From an uncultured Bacilli bacterium (GTDB lineage Bacteria > Bacillota_I > Bacilli_A > RF39 > UBA660), in contig CAKOLB010000003.1 in assembly GCA_934096125.1 (NCBI GenBank), positions 62,001 through 126,000 of the forward strand: DNA of 64,000 nt, in the 5' to 3' direction. The notes under the pieces are model-generated. The model made no database searches and was not told where the DNA came from. It saw nothing but the letters and a program-made list of their open reading frames with translations. The translations under genes and the position numbers were made by a program. Of this stretch, positions 38,442 through 47,794 are shown one piece after another; the stretch's first letter is position 1, and every line of letters starts with the position of its first letter.

Positions 38442-39197
38442 TTACTTACCTTTTTTTCTATATAATAGCACTGCATCATTAGAATTATTAGCATTACTAT
38501 TATTAAATTCTTCAAATTTTACTTCCTCACAAAGTAAATTAAGCATTATTCGCAAATATTTATAAGACTGATAATTACAGCGAAGTAAACTAGGAGTAAA
38601 ACCATAATAATATAAAAGTTGCACTAACCCATCATTATTTAAATGTTCATAAAAGTTTTTAAATATCTGTTTAAATAAATTTTCATCACTTTCACCATCC
38701 CGAGCAAAGCTTGGCAAATATTGTAAGATATTAGAAAGTATCATCACATCAAATTTTTCATCCTTTAAACAAGATATATCTAAAATATCTCCTTGAATAT
38801 ATCTAAGATTGTAATCTTTAAGTTTTAAAATATTTCTTAGCTTCTCATAGTTTTCATCACTACTCATATAATAATTCATCTTTGTCAGCAAATCATAAGA
38901 GAATAAATCATTTGATAGTGGTACATCTTTCACATCAAGAACCTTTTTATACATCTCTTCTCTTGATGGAGTATCTTTAATAATCTCCATTTTTATCTGA
39001 CTGAACTCTTGAGCGTTTTCATTAATATCATAAAGTAAAACATCTTTAGACCCTAAAAGCAAAGCATTTAGTACTTGGTCAAATGATGAACCAACTGTAA
39101 AAACCTTTTTCTTATAAAAATCAATTAATGAAAAATATGCTGCAATTTCCTCTGTTGTAAAAGGATAAACTTCCCCTTTAAATACTTCTTTTTTCAT
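38442..39197 (-). CDS. Methyltransferase-like protein (class I SAM fold, DUF3419-like)
   Basis: 251-residue protein with a Rossmann-type N-terminal half: V-F-T-V-G-S-S-F-D-Q-V-L-N (glycine loop), V-L-L-Y-D-I-N (acidic end of beta 2), I-Q-G-D-I-L-D and F-D-V-M-I-L-S-N-I-L-Q-Y. This is the layout of SAM methyltransferases and is close to the DUF3419/BtaA type, where D-I-N is typical. No substrate can be given. The ATG at 39197 has GAGGGGG seven bases upstream; an in-frame TTG lies at 39212. It stands alone with its own terminator. Confidence 0.65.
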   Translation of the reverse strand: MKKEVFKGEVYPFTTEEIAAYFSLIDFYKKKVFTVGSSFDQVLNALLLGSKDVLLYDINENAQEFSQIKMEIIKDTPSREEMYKKVLDVKDVPLSNDLFSYDLLTKMNYYMSSDENYEKLRNILKLKDYNLRYIQGDILDISCLKDEKFDVMILSNILQYLPSFARDGESDENLFKQIFKNFYEHLNNDGLVQLLYYYGFTPSLLRCNYQSYKYLRIMLNLLCEEVKFEEFNNSNANNSNDAVLLYRKKGK

Positions 39198-39251
39198 AAA
39201 TAACCCCCTCAAGTTACCTATATTATACTATAAATTAAAAAATATGGCAAA

Positions 39252-39605
39252 TCACCATATCTTCGGAACAAATATAATCAAACCTGCAAGCACTGAAACT
39301 ATCGCCATAAATAGCACTGCTCCTGCTGCAATATCCTTTGCTTTTTTCGCAACCTCACTATATTCCGGCATTAACAAATCTACAATTTCTTCCATCGCAG
39401 TATTTAAAAGTTCAAACCCAACAACTAGTGCAATAGTTAGTAAAAGCCCTATCCATTCTAAATAATTTATTTGATAATAAAATCCGAAAAGAGCTACTAG
39501 AGCTATCGCCGTTAAATGAATTTTTAAATTTCTCTCATGCCATAAAGCATAAATAAGACCCTCAAAAGCATGCTTAAAACTTTGAAATATATTTTTATTT
39601 TTCAT
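39252..39605 (-). CDS. dgkA: Diacylglycerol kinase family protein (probably undecaprenol kinase)
   Basis: 117-residue integral membrane kinase. The family is DgkA-like; in Gram-positives members phosphorylate undecaprenol to recycle the lipid carrier. It has the motif F-K-H-A-F-E-G-L, E-R-N-L-K-I-H, and the conserved G-F-E-L-L-N-T-A-M-E-E-I-V-D with three membrane helices. It overlaps the PAP2 gene by 11 bases. That neighbour, DUF368 and uppP elsewhere in the window all concern lipid carriers, which favours undecaprenol as substrate. In other Firmicutes it lies near the ybeY-era block, not seen here. Confidence 0.9.
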   Translation of the reverse strand: MKNKNIFQSFKHAFEGLIYALWHERNLKIHLTAIALVALFGFYYQINYLEWIGLLLTIALVVGFELLNTAMEEIVDLLMPEYSEVAKKAKDIAAGAVLFMAIVSVLAGLIIFVPKIW

Positions 39606-40230
39606 ATTTTTTCTCCAAACTATTCATAACACTTACAAAAACAAATAGGTAAGAAATTGATAAAACAAAACCTGCTAGAACATCACTTACATAATGCACA
39701 CCTAAATAAATTCTACTAAGACCAATTAAGAAAATCAAAAGTCCAAAAAGGCCCATAAATAAATATTTCCACGTTTTATCATAATTACTTTTATATATGA
39801 AATAGATAAGTAAACCATAGAAAGCCATACTAACCATCGAATGTCCTGATGGAAAACTATAACCGCTAGCAAGGACGTAATGATATCCACTCGGTCTAGG
39901 TCTTTGAATAGCAAACTTCAAAACTTGATTAAGAAGTGCACTTAAACCTAAATTTGCAAAAATAGCAATACCAACATTTTTAGTTTTAAAAAATATTGTG
40001 GCCAGTAAAGCAACTGCAATAATGTAAGGTGCATCACCAAAATTAGTAATAAATTTAAAGATAAATGTTGCAACATCGCTACGCAAATACTTATTTACAA
40101 AGTTATAACCCCATAAATCACACATCATTATTTCTTTTTCTAATACGCCTTCAAGCAAAAGCAAAAAGATAAAAAGAAAAACAAATATAAAAAGATATTT
40201 TAAGTATTTACTTTTTGCAACTTGCTTCAT
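39595..40230 (-). CDS. PAP2-family phosphatase
   Basis: 211-residue membrane phosphatase with about six helices. The three catalytic motifs are visible: K-x6-R-P (K-F-A-I-Q-R-P-R-P), P-S-G-H (S-F-P-S-G-H-S-M) and S-R-x5-H-x3-D (S-R-I-Y-L-G-V-H-Y-V-S-D). Family members remove phosphate from lipid phosphates such as undecaprenyl diphosphate or phosphatidylglycerol phosphate. Its start overlaps the DUF368 gene by 23 bases and its end overlaps dgkA. The group looks like an envelope lipid-carrier operon; the substrate is inferred from context. Confidence 0.9.
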   Translation of the reverse strand: MKQVAKSKYLKYLFIFVFLFIFLLLLEGVLEKEIMMCDLWGYNFVNKYLRSDVATFIFKFITNFGDAPYIIAVALLATIFFKTKNVGIAIFANLGLSALLNQVLKFAIQRPRPSGYHYVLASGYSFPSGHSMVSMAFYGLLIYFIYKSNYDKTWKYLFMGLFGLLIFLIGLSRIYLGVHYVSDVLAGFVLSISYLFVFVSVMNSLEKKYEK

Positions 40231-41110
40231 CTTTACTCTCCAAAAACTCCCTTACCTTTTCTAGACCTAATATAACTACTCCCCCAATCAAGAAATACAA
40301 AATACTAAAAGTATCAAAACTTAAAGCATCTTTTGCACTTTCCAAAGTGGCAGGTCCCATTACAATCGCATATAAAGAACCAATCATAAGGCCAATAATT
40401 AAATATACAACTTTACTTCTATGATTATCTAATGCTTTTTTAATAAGTTTTATGACAAGAGCAATACCTAAAATAATTCCAAGGCCAAAACAGATAATCG
40501 CTGGTAAATAAGTAAAGTTTAATTTTAATAGCTCTTTAATTCCATTCATAACAGGCATATAAAGTCCAAAAATAAGAAGTAATGTTGAACCACTTATTCC
40601 TGGAAGTACCATAGCAGAGATTGCAACTGCTCCAGCTAAAATAATATAAAGAATTAGGCCAATATTAAGGGAAGCAATATTTACACTTGTTCCACCACTT
40701 ACTGGATTAAAATAAGTAATTAAACCTACAACCAATACTCCAATAATTAAATATAGAATATTTTTTGCCTGACCAGACACATACTCTTTTTCTTGTTTAA
40801 TAATTAAAGGAATGGAAAAAACAATAAATCCTAAAAATAGTGAACTTACATTATATATTTCTTTTTCAAATAAACTAGTAAGTATTAAAGTAGCATTAAC
40901 AAAGCCAATAATCCAGCCTATTCCAAGTTTTAAAAGAAAAATTAAAGCTTCCTTTTTCTTTTTTAAATCACCATAAATAATATCATTAAGTGAAGTAATA
41001 AACTTATCATAAAAGCCCAGTATAAAAGCAATTGTACCTCCACTTACTCCAGGAACGCTATCTGCTAGCGCCATACAAAATCCTCTAAATGCATTTACTA
41101 AATAGTTCAT
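40208..41110 (-). CDS. DUF368 membrane protein (PopT-like)
   Basis: 300-residue membrane protein of the DUF368 family, with about eight helices. The family signature is near the start: D-S-V-P-G-V-S-G-G-T-I-A-F-I-L-G-F-Y-D, mirrored by M-V-L-P-G-I-S-G-S-T-L-L-L-I-F-G-L-Y later. DUF368 proteins have been reported to flip undecaprenyl phosphate or related lipid carriers back across the membrane, which fits the PAP2 and dgkA-like genes with which it overlaps. AAAGGAAT precedes the ATG. It heads the three-gene operon. Confidence 0.9.
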   Translation of the reverse strand: MNYLVNAFRGFCMALADSVPGVSGGTIAFILGFYDKFITSLNDIIYGDLKKKKEALIFLLKLGIGWIIGFVNATLILTSLFEKEIYNVSSLFLGFIVFSIPLIIKQEKEYVSGQAKNILYLIIGVLVVGLITYFNPVSGGTSVNIASLNIGLILYIILAGAVAISAMVLPGISGSTLLLIFGLYMPVMNGIKELLKLNFTYLPAIICFGLGIILGIALVIKLIKKALDNHRSKVVYLIIGLMIGSLYAIVMGPATLESAKDALSFDTFSILYFLIGGVVILGLEKVREFLESKDEASCKK

Positions 41111-41135
41111 AATTATTCCTTTCGTTTAAATTACA

Positions 41136-42407
41136 TCAATTTATTCTAATCGGTGAGCTGGCTGTGCCATCTCCAGAAGCATAAGTTGTGGAAGCCACGA
41201 GATTGAAGGACGGCCGAAGCGCACGCGCATACAACACATAGCCGCTGTTCACAAACCCAGATGCAATCACACTGAACACACCATCCGCATAGCTCGAATA
41301 CCGGGAAATAGTCCATTCTTCATATCCCCCCATATGCATCCAATTTAATGAGCTTATCGTTGATCCATTTACACTTCCATTATAATTATAAAGTGTTGTT
41401 GTCCATGCACTCGGATCTGCTGCAAATCCATAATCTGATGCATACATTAACCCTATTTTTGCTGGGTATTCTGTGGCATTATCTGTTGTATTTGTTGTTA
41501 CCGGATTTACGATTTCACTTCGATATGCTTTCGCTGGTACTACTTTAGATATATTTTCGCCTGTATTTCCCCCAACTTTCCATGTTGTAGTTGCTATTTT
41601 TTCTGCCCATTCTGTTCCTATATTTGTTATGAAATTTGTATTTAAATTTGTTTTATTAAGTAAACTTGTACTCCATGTATTGGTTGCAGAATTTGTAGCT
41701 TTAGAATTCCAAGTATAGGTATTTACTGTTGTCAAACTTCCTTTATAATTTGATGCATCGGGTGTTTCAGAACCAGAATAATCACCATCTGTTCCAAGTA
41801 AATTACTATTTGCATAATCAGATTTGATTAATTTTACTTTATCTCCAAACACTCCAATTATTCTATATAGGTTATCTGTTGGACATGGTGTAGTGTTTGT
41901 CCCAAAACATACATAATTATTAGGATTTGCTCCTGAGTATCTATATGAATTATCCCCTGCTCCATTTGCTAAGCTTGCATCATGATAATATAACCCATTC
42001 GCTCCTTGGGTTCCGGTATACAATGATTTTACATAATCCGTCAAAAGAACACTATAAACATCAAAATATACATAACACTTATCTGTCTTACTTGTATTAA
42101 TTGCTAAATTCTTATTAGTTTTATTCCAAGTTAAAGTACTACCGTTTTCACAGTAACTCAAATTTTCGTTGTATGTATAACCAGTGGTTGGAAAACTTGA
42201 AAGACTAGAAACAGTGTAATCACCACTTCCAGCGCTAGTTTCAAGCATAATACTTATCATATTGTTGCTTGCATCTACCTTGTTTTCAGCATTAGATGTA
42301 ACTAAAGAAGCATGAGAATAAACTCTAGACATACCAAAAAAGCAGAAAATACTAAGCGTCATAATGACAAGAACAGTTAAAAAACTTTTTTTACTTTTAA
42401 ATATCAT
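41136..42407 (-). CDS. Secreted surface protein with GC-rich 3' region and C-type-lectin-like end
   Basis: About 423 residues from the ATG at 42407 (CGGAGG just upstream; the frame opens at a GTG at 42425). It has a basic start and a signal or anchor (about residues 8-27), then a Ser/Thr/Asn/Tyr-rich exported domain with C pairs (Y-V-C-F-G-T-N...C-P-T-D-N-L-Y-R-I-I-G-V-F). The last 60 residues (E-E-W-T-I-S-R-Y...A-L-R-P-S-F-N-L-V) recall variable C-type-lectin or FGE-like ends. DNA at 41150-41335 is visibly more GC-rich than the rest of the gene. No reverse transcriptase is seen. Function unknown. Confidence 0.65.
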   Translation of the reverse strand: MIFKSKKSFLTVLVIMTLSIFCFFGMSRVYSHASLVTSNAENKVDASNNMISIMLETSAGSGDYTVSSLSSFPTTGYTYNENLSYCENGSTLTWNKTNKNLAINTSKTDKCYVYFDVYSVLLTDYVKSLYTGTQGANGLYYHDASLANGAGDNSYRYSGANPNNYVCFGTNTTPCPTDNLYRIIGVFGDKVKLIKSDYANSNLLGTDGDYSGSETPDASNYKGSLTTVNTYTWNSKATNSATNTWSTSLLNKTNLNTNFITNIGTEWAEKIATTTWKVGGNTGENISKVVPAKAYRSEIVNPVTTNTTDNATEYPAKIGLMYASDYGFAADPSAWTTTLYNYNGSVNGSTISSLNWMHMGGYEEWTISRYSSYADGVFSVIASGFVNSGYVLYARALRPSFNLVASTTYASGDGTASSPIRIN

Positions 42408-42439
42408 TTTTATCCTCCGTGCCACATTCTTTCATAACA

Positions 42440-42469
42440 ATTATACTCAAGAAAAATAGGTGTTGTCAA
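42440..42469 (-). promoter_or_regulatory. Promoter of the surface protein gene, overlapping the sufS terminator
   Basis: On the minus strand a perfect TTGACA (42464-42469) and TATAAT (42440-42445), spacer 18 bases. The -35 lies in the loop of the sufS terminator hairpin. Confidence 0.85.
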
Positions 42470-42486
42470 GAAGATGAACACCTATT
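42447..42486 (-). terminator. Terminator of sufS
   Basis: On the minus strand AATAGGTGTT and AACACCTATT form a perfect ten-base stem with a 12-base loop, followed by TTTCTT. Confidence 0.85.
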
Positions 42487-42521
42487 ATGTCAATTAACGC
42501 CAAGTCGAAATGGTTATGATT

Positions 42522-43718
42522 TTATATCATTTCCTCAAGTATCTTATCTTTATCTTTTAATAACTCTACTAGTTCATCTATTTCATTTTCTGTGTTATAA
42601 AAATACAAACTAACTCGGAGCGTATTATTTACACCAGTTGCATTCTTTAAAATTTTTGCACAATGATTACCTGCTCGAACGCAGATATTATATTTATTAA
42701 GATAATAAGCCACATCTTGGCTAAAAATATCATTTACATTAAAAGCTACTACTCCACTATCTGCTTCTATATTAATAATATCAATATGACTTAACGAAAG
42801 AAGCCTTGAAACAAGATAATTTCGCAAGACTTGTTCTCTTTCATGAATTTTATCCATCCCAATTTTTTCTAAATATTTTATTGCTTCTCCCAAACCTATA
42901 ACTCCTGCTATATTTGGTGTTCCTGCTTCCAAACGCGTTGGAAGATCTTTATAATACATAGTATCAGCAGTATCAAAAGATTCATTCATTCCTCCGCCTA
43001 GATAAAGAGGGTCTATTTCTTCTAAAAGTTCTTTTTTCCCATAAAGAACTCCTACACCGGTTGGCCCGAGCATTTTATGTCCAGAAAAAACTAGAAAATC
43101 TACATCACTTTTTCGAACATCAGTTTTAATATGTGGCACACTTTGGGCACCATCTACAACTACAAATATCTCTCTTTCATGAGCATATGAACAGATATCA
43201 GCAATCGGTCTTATATCCCCAACTACATTAGTAATCTCAGCCAAAGCAATCAGCTTAGTTCGAGGGGTAATACTTTTTTTAACATTTTCTAAAGTAACAT
43301 GTAAATCGCTATCAAGAGGAATAAAATTAACCACTGCACCACAGGTACTTGCTAGTCTAAACCAAGGCATAACATTGGAAGCATGCTCACTAGTTGTAAT
43401 TAAAATCTCATCACCAGGCTCTAAATTTTTTGCAAAAAACCCTTCAGCAATCATATTTAAGCCTTCAGTTGCTCCACTAGTAAATACTACTTCTTCTTTA
43501 GTCTCAGCATTAATAAATCGCGCCACGCTTTCTCGAGCATTTTCATATTCCACATCAACCTTATAAGAAATATCATAATCACCGCGATGAGCATTAGCAC
43601 TATAATTTTCATAATAATCATTCATCTTATCGATAACACACTTTGGTTTTAAACTAGTTGCTCCATTATCTAAATAGATTATATCATGCTTTAGCATCGG
43701 AAAATCTTCTCTATACAT
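42522..43718 (-). CDS. sufS: Cysteine desulfurase SufS
   Basis: 398-residue group II desulfurase (SufS/CsdA class), supplying persulfide to SufU. It starts F-P-M-L-K-H-D-I-I-Y-L-D-N-G-A-T-S-L-K-P, with S-A-N-A-H-R-G-D-Y, the PLP lysine in S-G-H-K-M-L-G-P-T-G-V-G-V-L, and the catalytic Cys in R-A-G-N-H-C-A-K. GAAGGTGA precedes the ATG. In Bacillus sufS lies within sufCDSUB; here the operon at 25-28 kb lacks it and this copy stands alone with its own terminator. Confidence 0.95.
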   Translation of the reverse strand: MYREDFPMLKHDIIYLDNGATSLKPKCVIDKMNDYYENYSANAHRGDYDISYKVDVEYENARESVARFINAETKEEVVFTSGATEGLNMIAEGFFAKNLEPGDEILITTSEHASNVMPWFRLASTCGAVVNFIPLDSDLHVTLENVKKSITPRTKLIALAEITNVVGDIRPIADICSYAHEREIFVVVDGAQSVPHIKTDVRKSDVDFLVFSGHKMLGPTGVGVLYGKKELLEEIDPLYLGGGMNESFDTADTMYYKDLPTRLEAGTPNIAGVIGLGEAIKYLEKIGMDKIHEREQVLRNYLVSRLLSLSHIDIINIEADSGVVAFNVNDIFSQDVAYYLNKYNICVRAGNHCAKILKNATGVNNTLRVSLYFYNTENEIDELVELLKDKDKILEEMI

Positions 43719-43790
43719 AATAATTCACCTTCACTTACTATATCTTATTCGCGAAAATTTGGAAGACTTATAACAAAAGCCTTGTCCACT

Positions 43791-44894
43791 TTATTTACTT
43801 TTAAGTTTGTCATTTACATTGGTAGCAAGTACGCTATACAAAATCGAAACAAGCGGTACACTTAAAACCATTCCTAAAACACCATTTATACTTGCTCCAA
43901 TGGTAACTGCTACAAAGACCCATATGCCTGGTAAACCTACAGACTTTCCAACAACCCGTGGATAAATTAAATTTCCTTCAAATTGTTGTAAAACAATAAT
44001 AAATATTACAAAAATAATTGCTTGTAAAGGATTTACCATGAATATCAAAAATGCTCCAATTGCGGTTCCAATAAAAGCTCCAAACACCGGAATTAAAGCT
44101 GTAAAGCCAACTAAAACTGAAATCGTAGATGCATATGGTATTCTAAGTATCACCATACCGATAAAGCAAAGCACTCCAATAATTATAGCCTCAAGCACTT
44201 GCCCACTTACAAAATTAGCAAAAGTTTTATTTGAAAGTTTTCCTATTTTATATATTTTTTCAATAACTTTTGATGGTAAATAAGCTCTCATTAGTTTATT
44301 TACTTGCCCCATTATTTTTTCCTTTTGAAGCAAGTAATATATCGCAAAAACTATCCCAATTGTTACATTAACAAATCCGGTTACAACATTAGAAGCTACA
44401 CCTAGTGTCGTCTCAATTACTTTATTACTATTATTTTTTATATATTCGCTAGCACTATCTCCAAGTCCCTTAATAGAATCAATAACTTCATTAATAATAT
44501 TAGGGTCAATATTAAACTTCTCTAATATTTCTTTCAAAGCATCATTATACATTGGTAAATTATCCGCAAAAATAGCAATCGTATTTTGTAAATTAGGAAT
44601 AATCAAAAATAGTAAGAAAATAAAGAAACCAATAATTAAAGCTAAAGATAAAATTAAGCTTACACTCCTCTTTGTATGCGAAGAAGTTTGCCATTTTTTA
44701 AGCCACTTAAATTCAATAACATTCATAAGAACATTAAGAACAAAAGCAATACACACTCCTACTATAAAAGGCATAAATATTTTTATTAGATAACCTATAA
44801 AAGCTAAAATATCTTTAATGTAAATAAAGGCAAATACTAATGCTACTGAAAAAAGTACTAAAAAATATAATTCTTTTTTATTTATTTTCATCAT
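43791..44894 (-). CDS. AI-2E family transporter
   Basis: 367-residue membrane protein of the AI-2E/PerM (UPF0118) family, with about seven to eight helices. Typical are the N-terminal hydrophobic pairs (F-M-P-F-I-V-G-V), the soluble linker after the second or third helix (about residues 100-155), and the motif G-L-P-G-I-W-V-F-V-A-V-T-I-G with N-P-L-Q-A-I. Family roles include Na+/H+ exchange and export of small molecules; the substrate here is unknown. GGAG lies seven bases before the ATG. It overlaps the anchored protein upstream (44878) by 17 bases. Confidence 0.88.
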   Translation of the reverse strand: MMKINKKELYFLVLFSVALVFAFIYIKDILAFIGYLIKIFMPFIVGVCIAFVLNVLMNVIEFKWLKKWQTSSHTKRSVSLILSLALIIGFFIFLLFLIIPNLQNTIAIFADNLPMYNDALKEILEKFNIDPNIINEVIDSIKGLGDSASEYIKNNSNKVIETTLGVASNVVTGFVNVTIGIVFAIYYLLQKEKIMGQVNKLMRAYLPSKVIEKIYKIGKLSNKTFANFVSGQVLEAIIIGVLCFIGMVILRIPYASTISVLVGFTALIPVFGAFIGTAIGAFLIFMVNPLQAIIFVIFIIVLQQFEGNLIYPRVVGKSVGLPGIWVFVAVTIGASINGVLGMVLSVPLVSILYSVLATNVNDKLKSK

Positions 44895-45579
44895 TTTTCA
44901 TCTCCTCCAAAACTTGTGCTGCATTATCCACACTGTAAACTGCATATTGCGTATCTTTTCCCGAGCTAGATTTTTTTTGAACAAGTAATTCATTTTCAGA
45001 AAAATCACTAAAAATCAAAGTATTCTTATCATCATTACTATAATACTGTACTTCGTAGCTTACTAGACTTTTATAAGATGTCAGCAGTGGGTCAGACACA
45101 CGACTACTATTATATATCACATCAATCAGTTTTTCTACAGTTTCTGCGTTCAAATCACCATTTACATAACTACCTTTGTTAGCATATTCATAAATCCAGC
45201 GGTCGCTTAGCTTGTACTCGTCACTGCAATAGTTATCATTTTCATAGCTAATAACTACAGAATTATAATATTTATGAGAAATTATATCATAATTAGTAAT
45301 TGTCAAATCATTTTTTTCATCATAATAGTATTTTCCAAAACATGACTGCAAACCATTTAAATAATTATTTTTATTTTTTTCTAAATAAGTTTTTGATAAA
45401 AAAGTGTAAAACTTATTATCTTTTAAGTACATAAACCGGCCGATGCTAATTCCATCGCCTGCCATATCATCAGTTTTATAAGTTTCATAAAAAAATGTTG
45501 GATTTATCAAAAGAAAGAAAATAGCACAAGAAAGAAGTAATAATAAAACAATTTTAATTAAACTAATTACTGCTTTCAT
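44878..45579 (-). CDS. Membrane-anchored hypothetical protein
   Basis: 233-residue protein with one N-terminal anchor (about residues 5-27) and an exported domain rich in Tyr, Asn and Asp, with cysteines in Q-S-C-F-G and Y-C-S-D-E. No family recognised. AAAGGAAT precedes the ATG. It sits one base after tex and overlaps the AI-2E transporter by 17 bases, so it is translated as part of the tex operon. A partner role for the transporter is possible but not shown by sequence. Confidence 0.5.
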   Translation of the reverse strand: MKAVISLIKIVLLLLLSCAIFFLLINPTFFYETYKTDDMAGDGISIGRFMYLKDNKFYTFLSKTYLEKNKNNYLNGLQSCFGKYYYDEKNDLTITNYDIISHKYYNSVVISYENDNYCSDEYKLSDRWIYEYANKGSYVNGDLNAETVEKLIDVIYNSSRVSDPLLTSYKSLVSYEVQYYSNDDKNTLIFSDFSENELLVQKKSSSGKDTQYAVYSVDNAAQVLEEMKNDENK

Positions 45580-45580
45580 A

Positions 45581-47722
45581 CTATTCCTTTATTAAAGATA
45601 GGCTAACTCTTTCTTTATTTTTATCTATGTCACAAACATAAACAGTAATAATATCCCCAATCTTTAAGACTTCACTTGGATGCTTTATAAAATCTCTGCT
45701 CATTTTTGAGATGTGGACTAGCCCATCATCGTGAAGTCCTATATCCACAAAAGCTCCAAAAGATGTTACATTTCGCACAGTTCCCTCTAGTTCCATTCCA
45801 ATTTCTAAATCATCTAAACTTAAAACATCACTGCGCAAAGTCATTTGTTTTATATCTTCCCGCGGATCAATAATTCCTTTTACTAAGTTTTCTTTTATCA
45901 TAAGCCATTTCTCGCAACTTATATTAAATTTATTTTGAATATCTTTATCACTGATAGTTTTTAACTTTTCTTCCATTAATTCTGTCCCAAGCAAATTTAA
46001 ATCAATACCATAATCATCAAGTATCATATTTACTAACTCATAATCTTCTGGATGAATATTTGTCCGGTCCAAAGGATTTGTGCCAACTACTCGCAAAAAT
46101 CCTGCTGCTTGTTCAAATGTCAAATCATCTATTCCTTTTATTTTTTTAAGTTCATCACGAGTTTCAAATTTACCATTTTTATCACGATAACCAAGTATCT
46201 TTGTGATACTTCTTTTATTTAACCCAGAAACATATTTAAGGATACTTTCACTTGCATTATTTATATTAACTCCAACATTATTAACTATTTTGCTTACTAC
46301 AAAGCCAAGTTCTTCATCTAACTCTTTTTGTTTCAAATCATGTTGATATAAACCTACGCCTATTGATTTAGGGTCAATCTTCACAAGTTCACATAAGGCA
46401 TCTTGTAACCGTCTACCTATACTAACAGCACTTCGTTGTTCGACTGAAAAATCAGGAAACTCTTTTTGGGCAAGGGGACTAGCTGAATATACACTTGCTC
46501 CAGCTTCACTAACAATTACGAACTTAACATCTAAATCATACTTTTTTATTAAATTAGCAACAAAACTTTCACTTTCCCTTGATGCTGTTCCATTTCCAAT
46601 AGCAATTATTTGAACATTATGCTTTTTGATTAAATCAAGAATAGTTTTTTCAGCTTGTAATACTTCATTTTTAGGTTGATGGGGATAAATAACACCTATT
46701 TCAAGGACTGTACCTGTTGATGATAATACGGCTAGTTTACACCCAGTTCGAAAAGCGGGGTCAAAACCCATTACAACACATTCCTTAATTGGTGGAGTCA
46801 AAAGCAAATTTTCCAAATTATTTCCAAATTCTTTTATTCCAAAAGCACTAGCATTATCAAAAAGTTCATTTTTAATATCTCGCTCAAGTGATGGCTCTAA
46901 TAATCTTTTCCAAGCATCTAATATGAACTTTTTCACATCCACAGCAAGAGGTGATGCTTCATTTTTGATAACTTCTTTCTCTAAATAATTAATAGCAAAC
47001 TCTAAATTGCAAGATAAAGAATATGTTACAATTTTTTCCTTTTCAGCTCTTGCAAGTGCTAACACTTGATGGGGTCTTATCTTTGAAATATTAGATTCAA
47101 AATCATAATAAATCTCATATACCTTCTTCTCATCAACTGCATTTTTCTTAATACGACTTTTTACTTTTCCTGTGTTGTAAAAATATCTCCGTAAATATTT
47201 ACGATATTTGACATTATCACTTATCCAGTCAGCTATGATATATCCGGCATTTTGAATTGCATCTTGTACAGTTTGAACTTTATCAGTTAAGAAAGGCTTT
47301 GCAATTTCTTCACTACTTTTTAAGGGAAAGTTCATTATAATCTTAGCCAAAGGCTCTAAACCTAATTTTATAGCTTCTGTTCCCTTCGTTTTTCTTTTCT
47401 CTCTAAAAGGAGCATAAATATCATCTACTTCACTTATTTTGGTAGCTTCATCAATAGCCTTGGAAATTTCCGGAGTTAACATTTGTTTTTCATCAATTAA
47501 ACGTTTAACATCGTTTTTACGATTTTCAAGATTTAGTTGATAATTATATTCAGTTTCAATTAATCTCAAATTATCTTCATCTAAATTTCCTGTTGCCTCT
47601 TTTCTATATCTAGCTATAAACGGTATAGTAGCTCCATCCTGCAGCAATTTGATTACTGTTTCAATTTGATGCACTTTAATATCCGTTCTTTGGCTTACAA
47701 TTTTTACTACAGTTTCGTTCAT
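45581..47722 (-). CDS. tex: S1 RNA-binding transcription accessory protein Tex
   Basis: 713-residue Tex, a nucleic-acid-binding protein linked to transcription and stress. Order: N-terminal helical domain (K-L-L-Q-D-G-A-T-I-P-F-I-A-R-Y-R-K-E-A-T-G), YqgF-like domain (V-M-G-F-D-P-A-F-R-T-G-C-K), helix-hairpin-helix (L-G-Y-R-D...I-K-G-I-D-D) and a C-terminal S1 domain (V-T-S-F-G-A-F-V-D-I-G-L-H-D-D-G-L-V-H-I-S). Length matches Bacillus YdcI. The ATG at 47722 has GAGGTAAAG upstream, with a TATAAT near 47745; 47743 is the alternative start. Confidence 0.95.
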   Translation of the reverse strand: MNETVVKIVSQRTDIKVHQIETVIKLLQDGATIPFIARYRKEATGNLDEDNLRLIETEYNYQLNLENRKNDVKRLIDEKQMLTPEISKAIDEATKISEVDDIYAPFREKRKTKGTEAIKLGLEPLAKIIMNFPLKSSEEIAKPFLTDKVQTVQDAIQNAGYIIADWISDNVKYRKYLRRYFYNTGKVKSRIKKNAVDEKKVYEIYYDFESNISKIRPHQVLALARAEKEKIVTYSLSCNLEFAINYLEKEVIKNEASPLAVDVKKFILDAWKRLLEPSLERDIKNELFDNASAFGIKEFGNNLENLLLTPPIKECVVMGFDPAFRTGCKLAVLSSTGTVLEIGVIYPHQPKNEVLQAEKTILDLIKKHNVQIIAIGNGTASRESESFVANLIKKYDLDVKFVIVSEAGASVYSASPLAQKEFPDFSVEQRSAVSIGRRLQDALCELVKIDPKSIGVGLYQHDLKQKELDEELGFVVSKIVNNVGVNINNASESILKYVSGLNKRSITKILGYRDKNGKFETRDELKKIKGIDDLTFEQAAGFLRVVGTNPLDRTNIHPEDYELVNMILDDYGIDLNLLGTELMEEKLKTISDKDIQNKFNISCEKWLMIKENLVKGIIDPREDIKQMTLRSDVLSLDDLEIGMELEGTVRNVTSFGAFVDIGLHDDGLVHISKMSRDFIKHPSEVLKIGDIITVYVCDIDKNKERVSLSLIKE

Positions 47723-47749
47723 CTTTACCTCATTTCTAGTCAATTATAA

Positions 47750-47780
47750 CAAAAACACATGGAAAATTCCATGTGTTTTA
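47750..47780 (-). terminator. Terminator of hsp20
   Basis: On the minus strand AAAACACATGG and CCATGTGTTTT pair with a short AATTTT loop and are followed by TTG. It ends just before the tex promoter. Confidence 0.85.
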
Positions 47781-47794
47781 ATAATATATTTAAT

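Noticed and set aside
41136..42407. A complete diversity-generating retroelement
   Set aside because: No reverse transcriptase, Avd gene or template repeat is in the window; only the target-like tail is seen.
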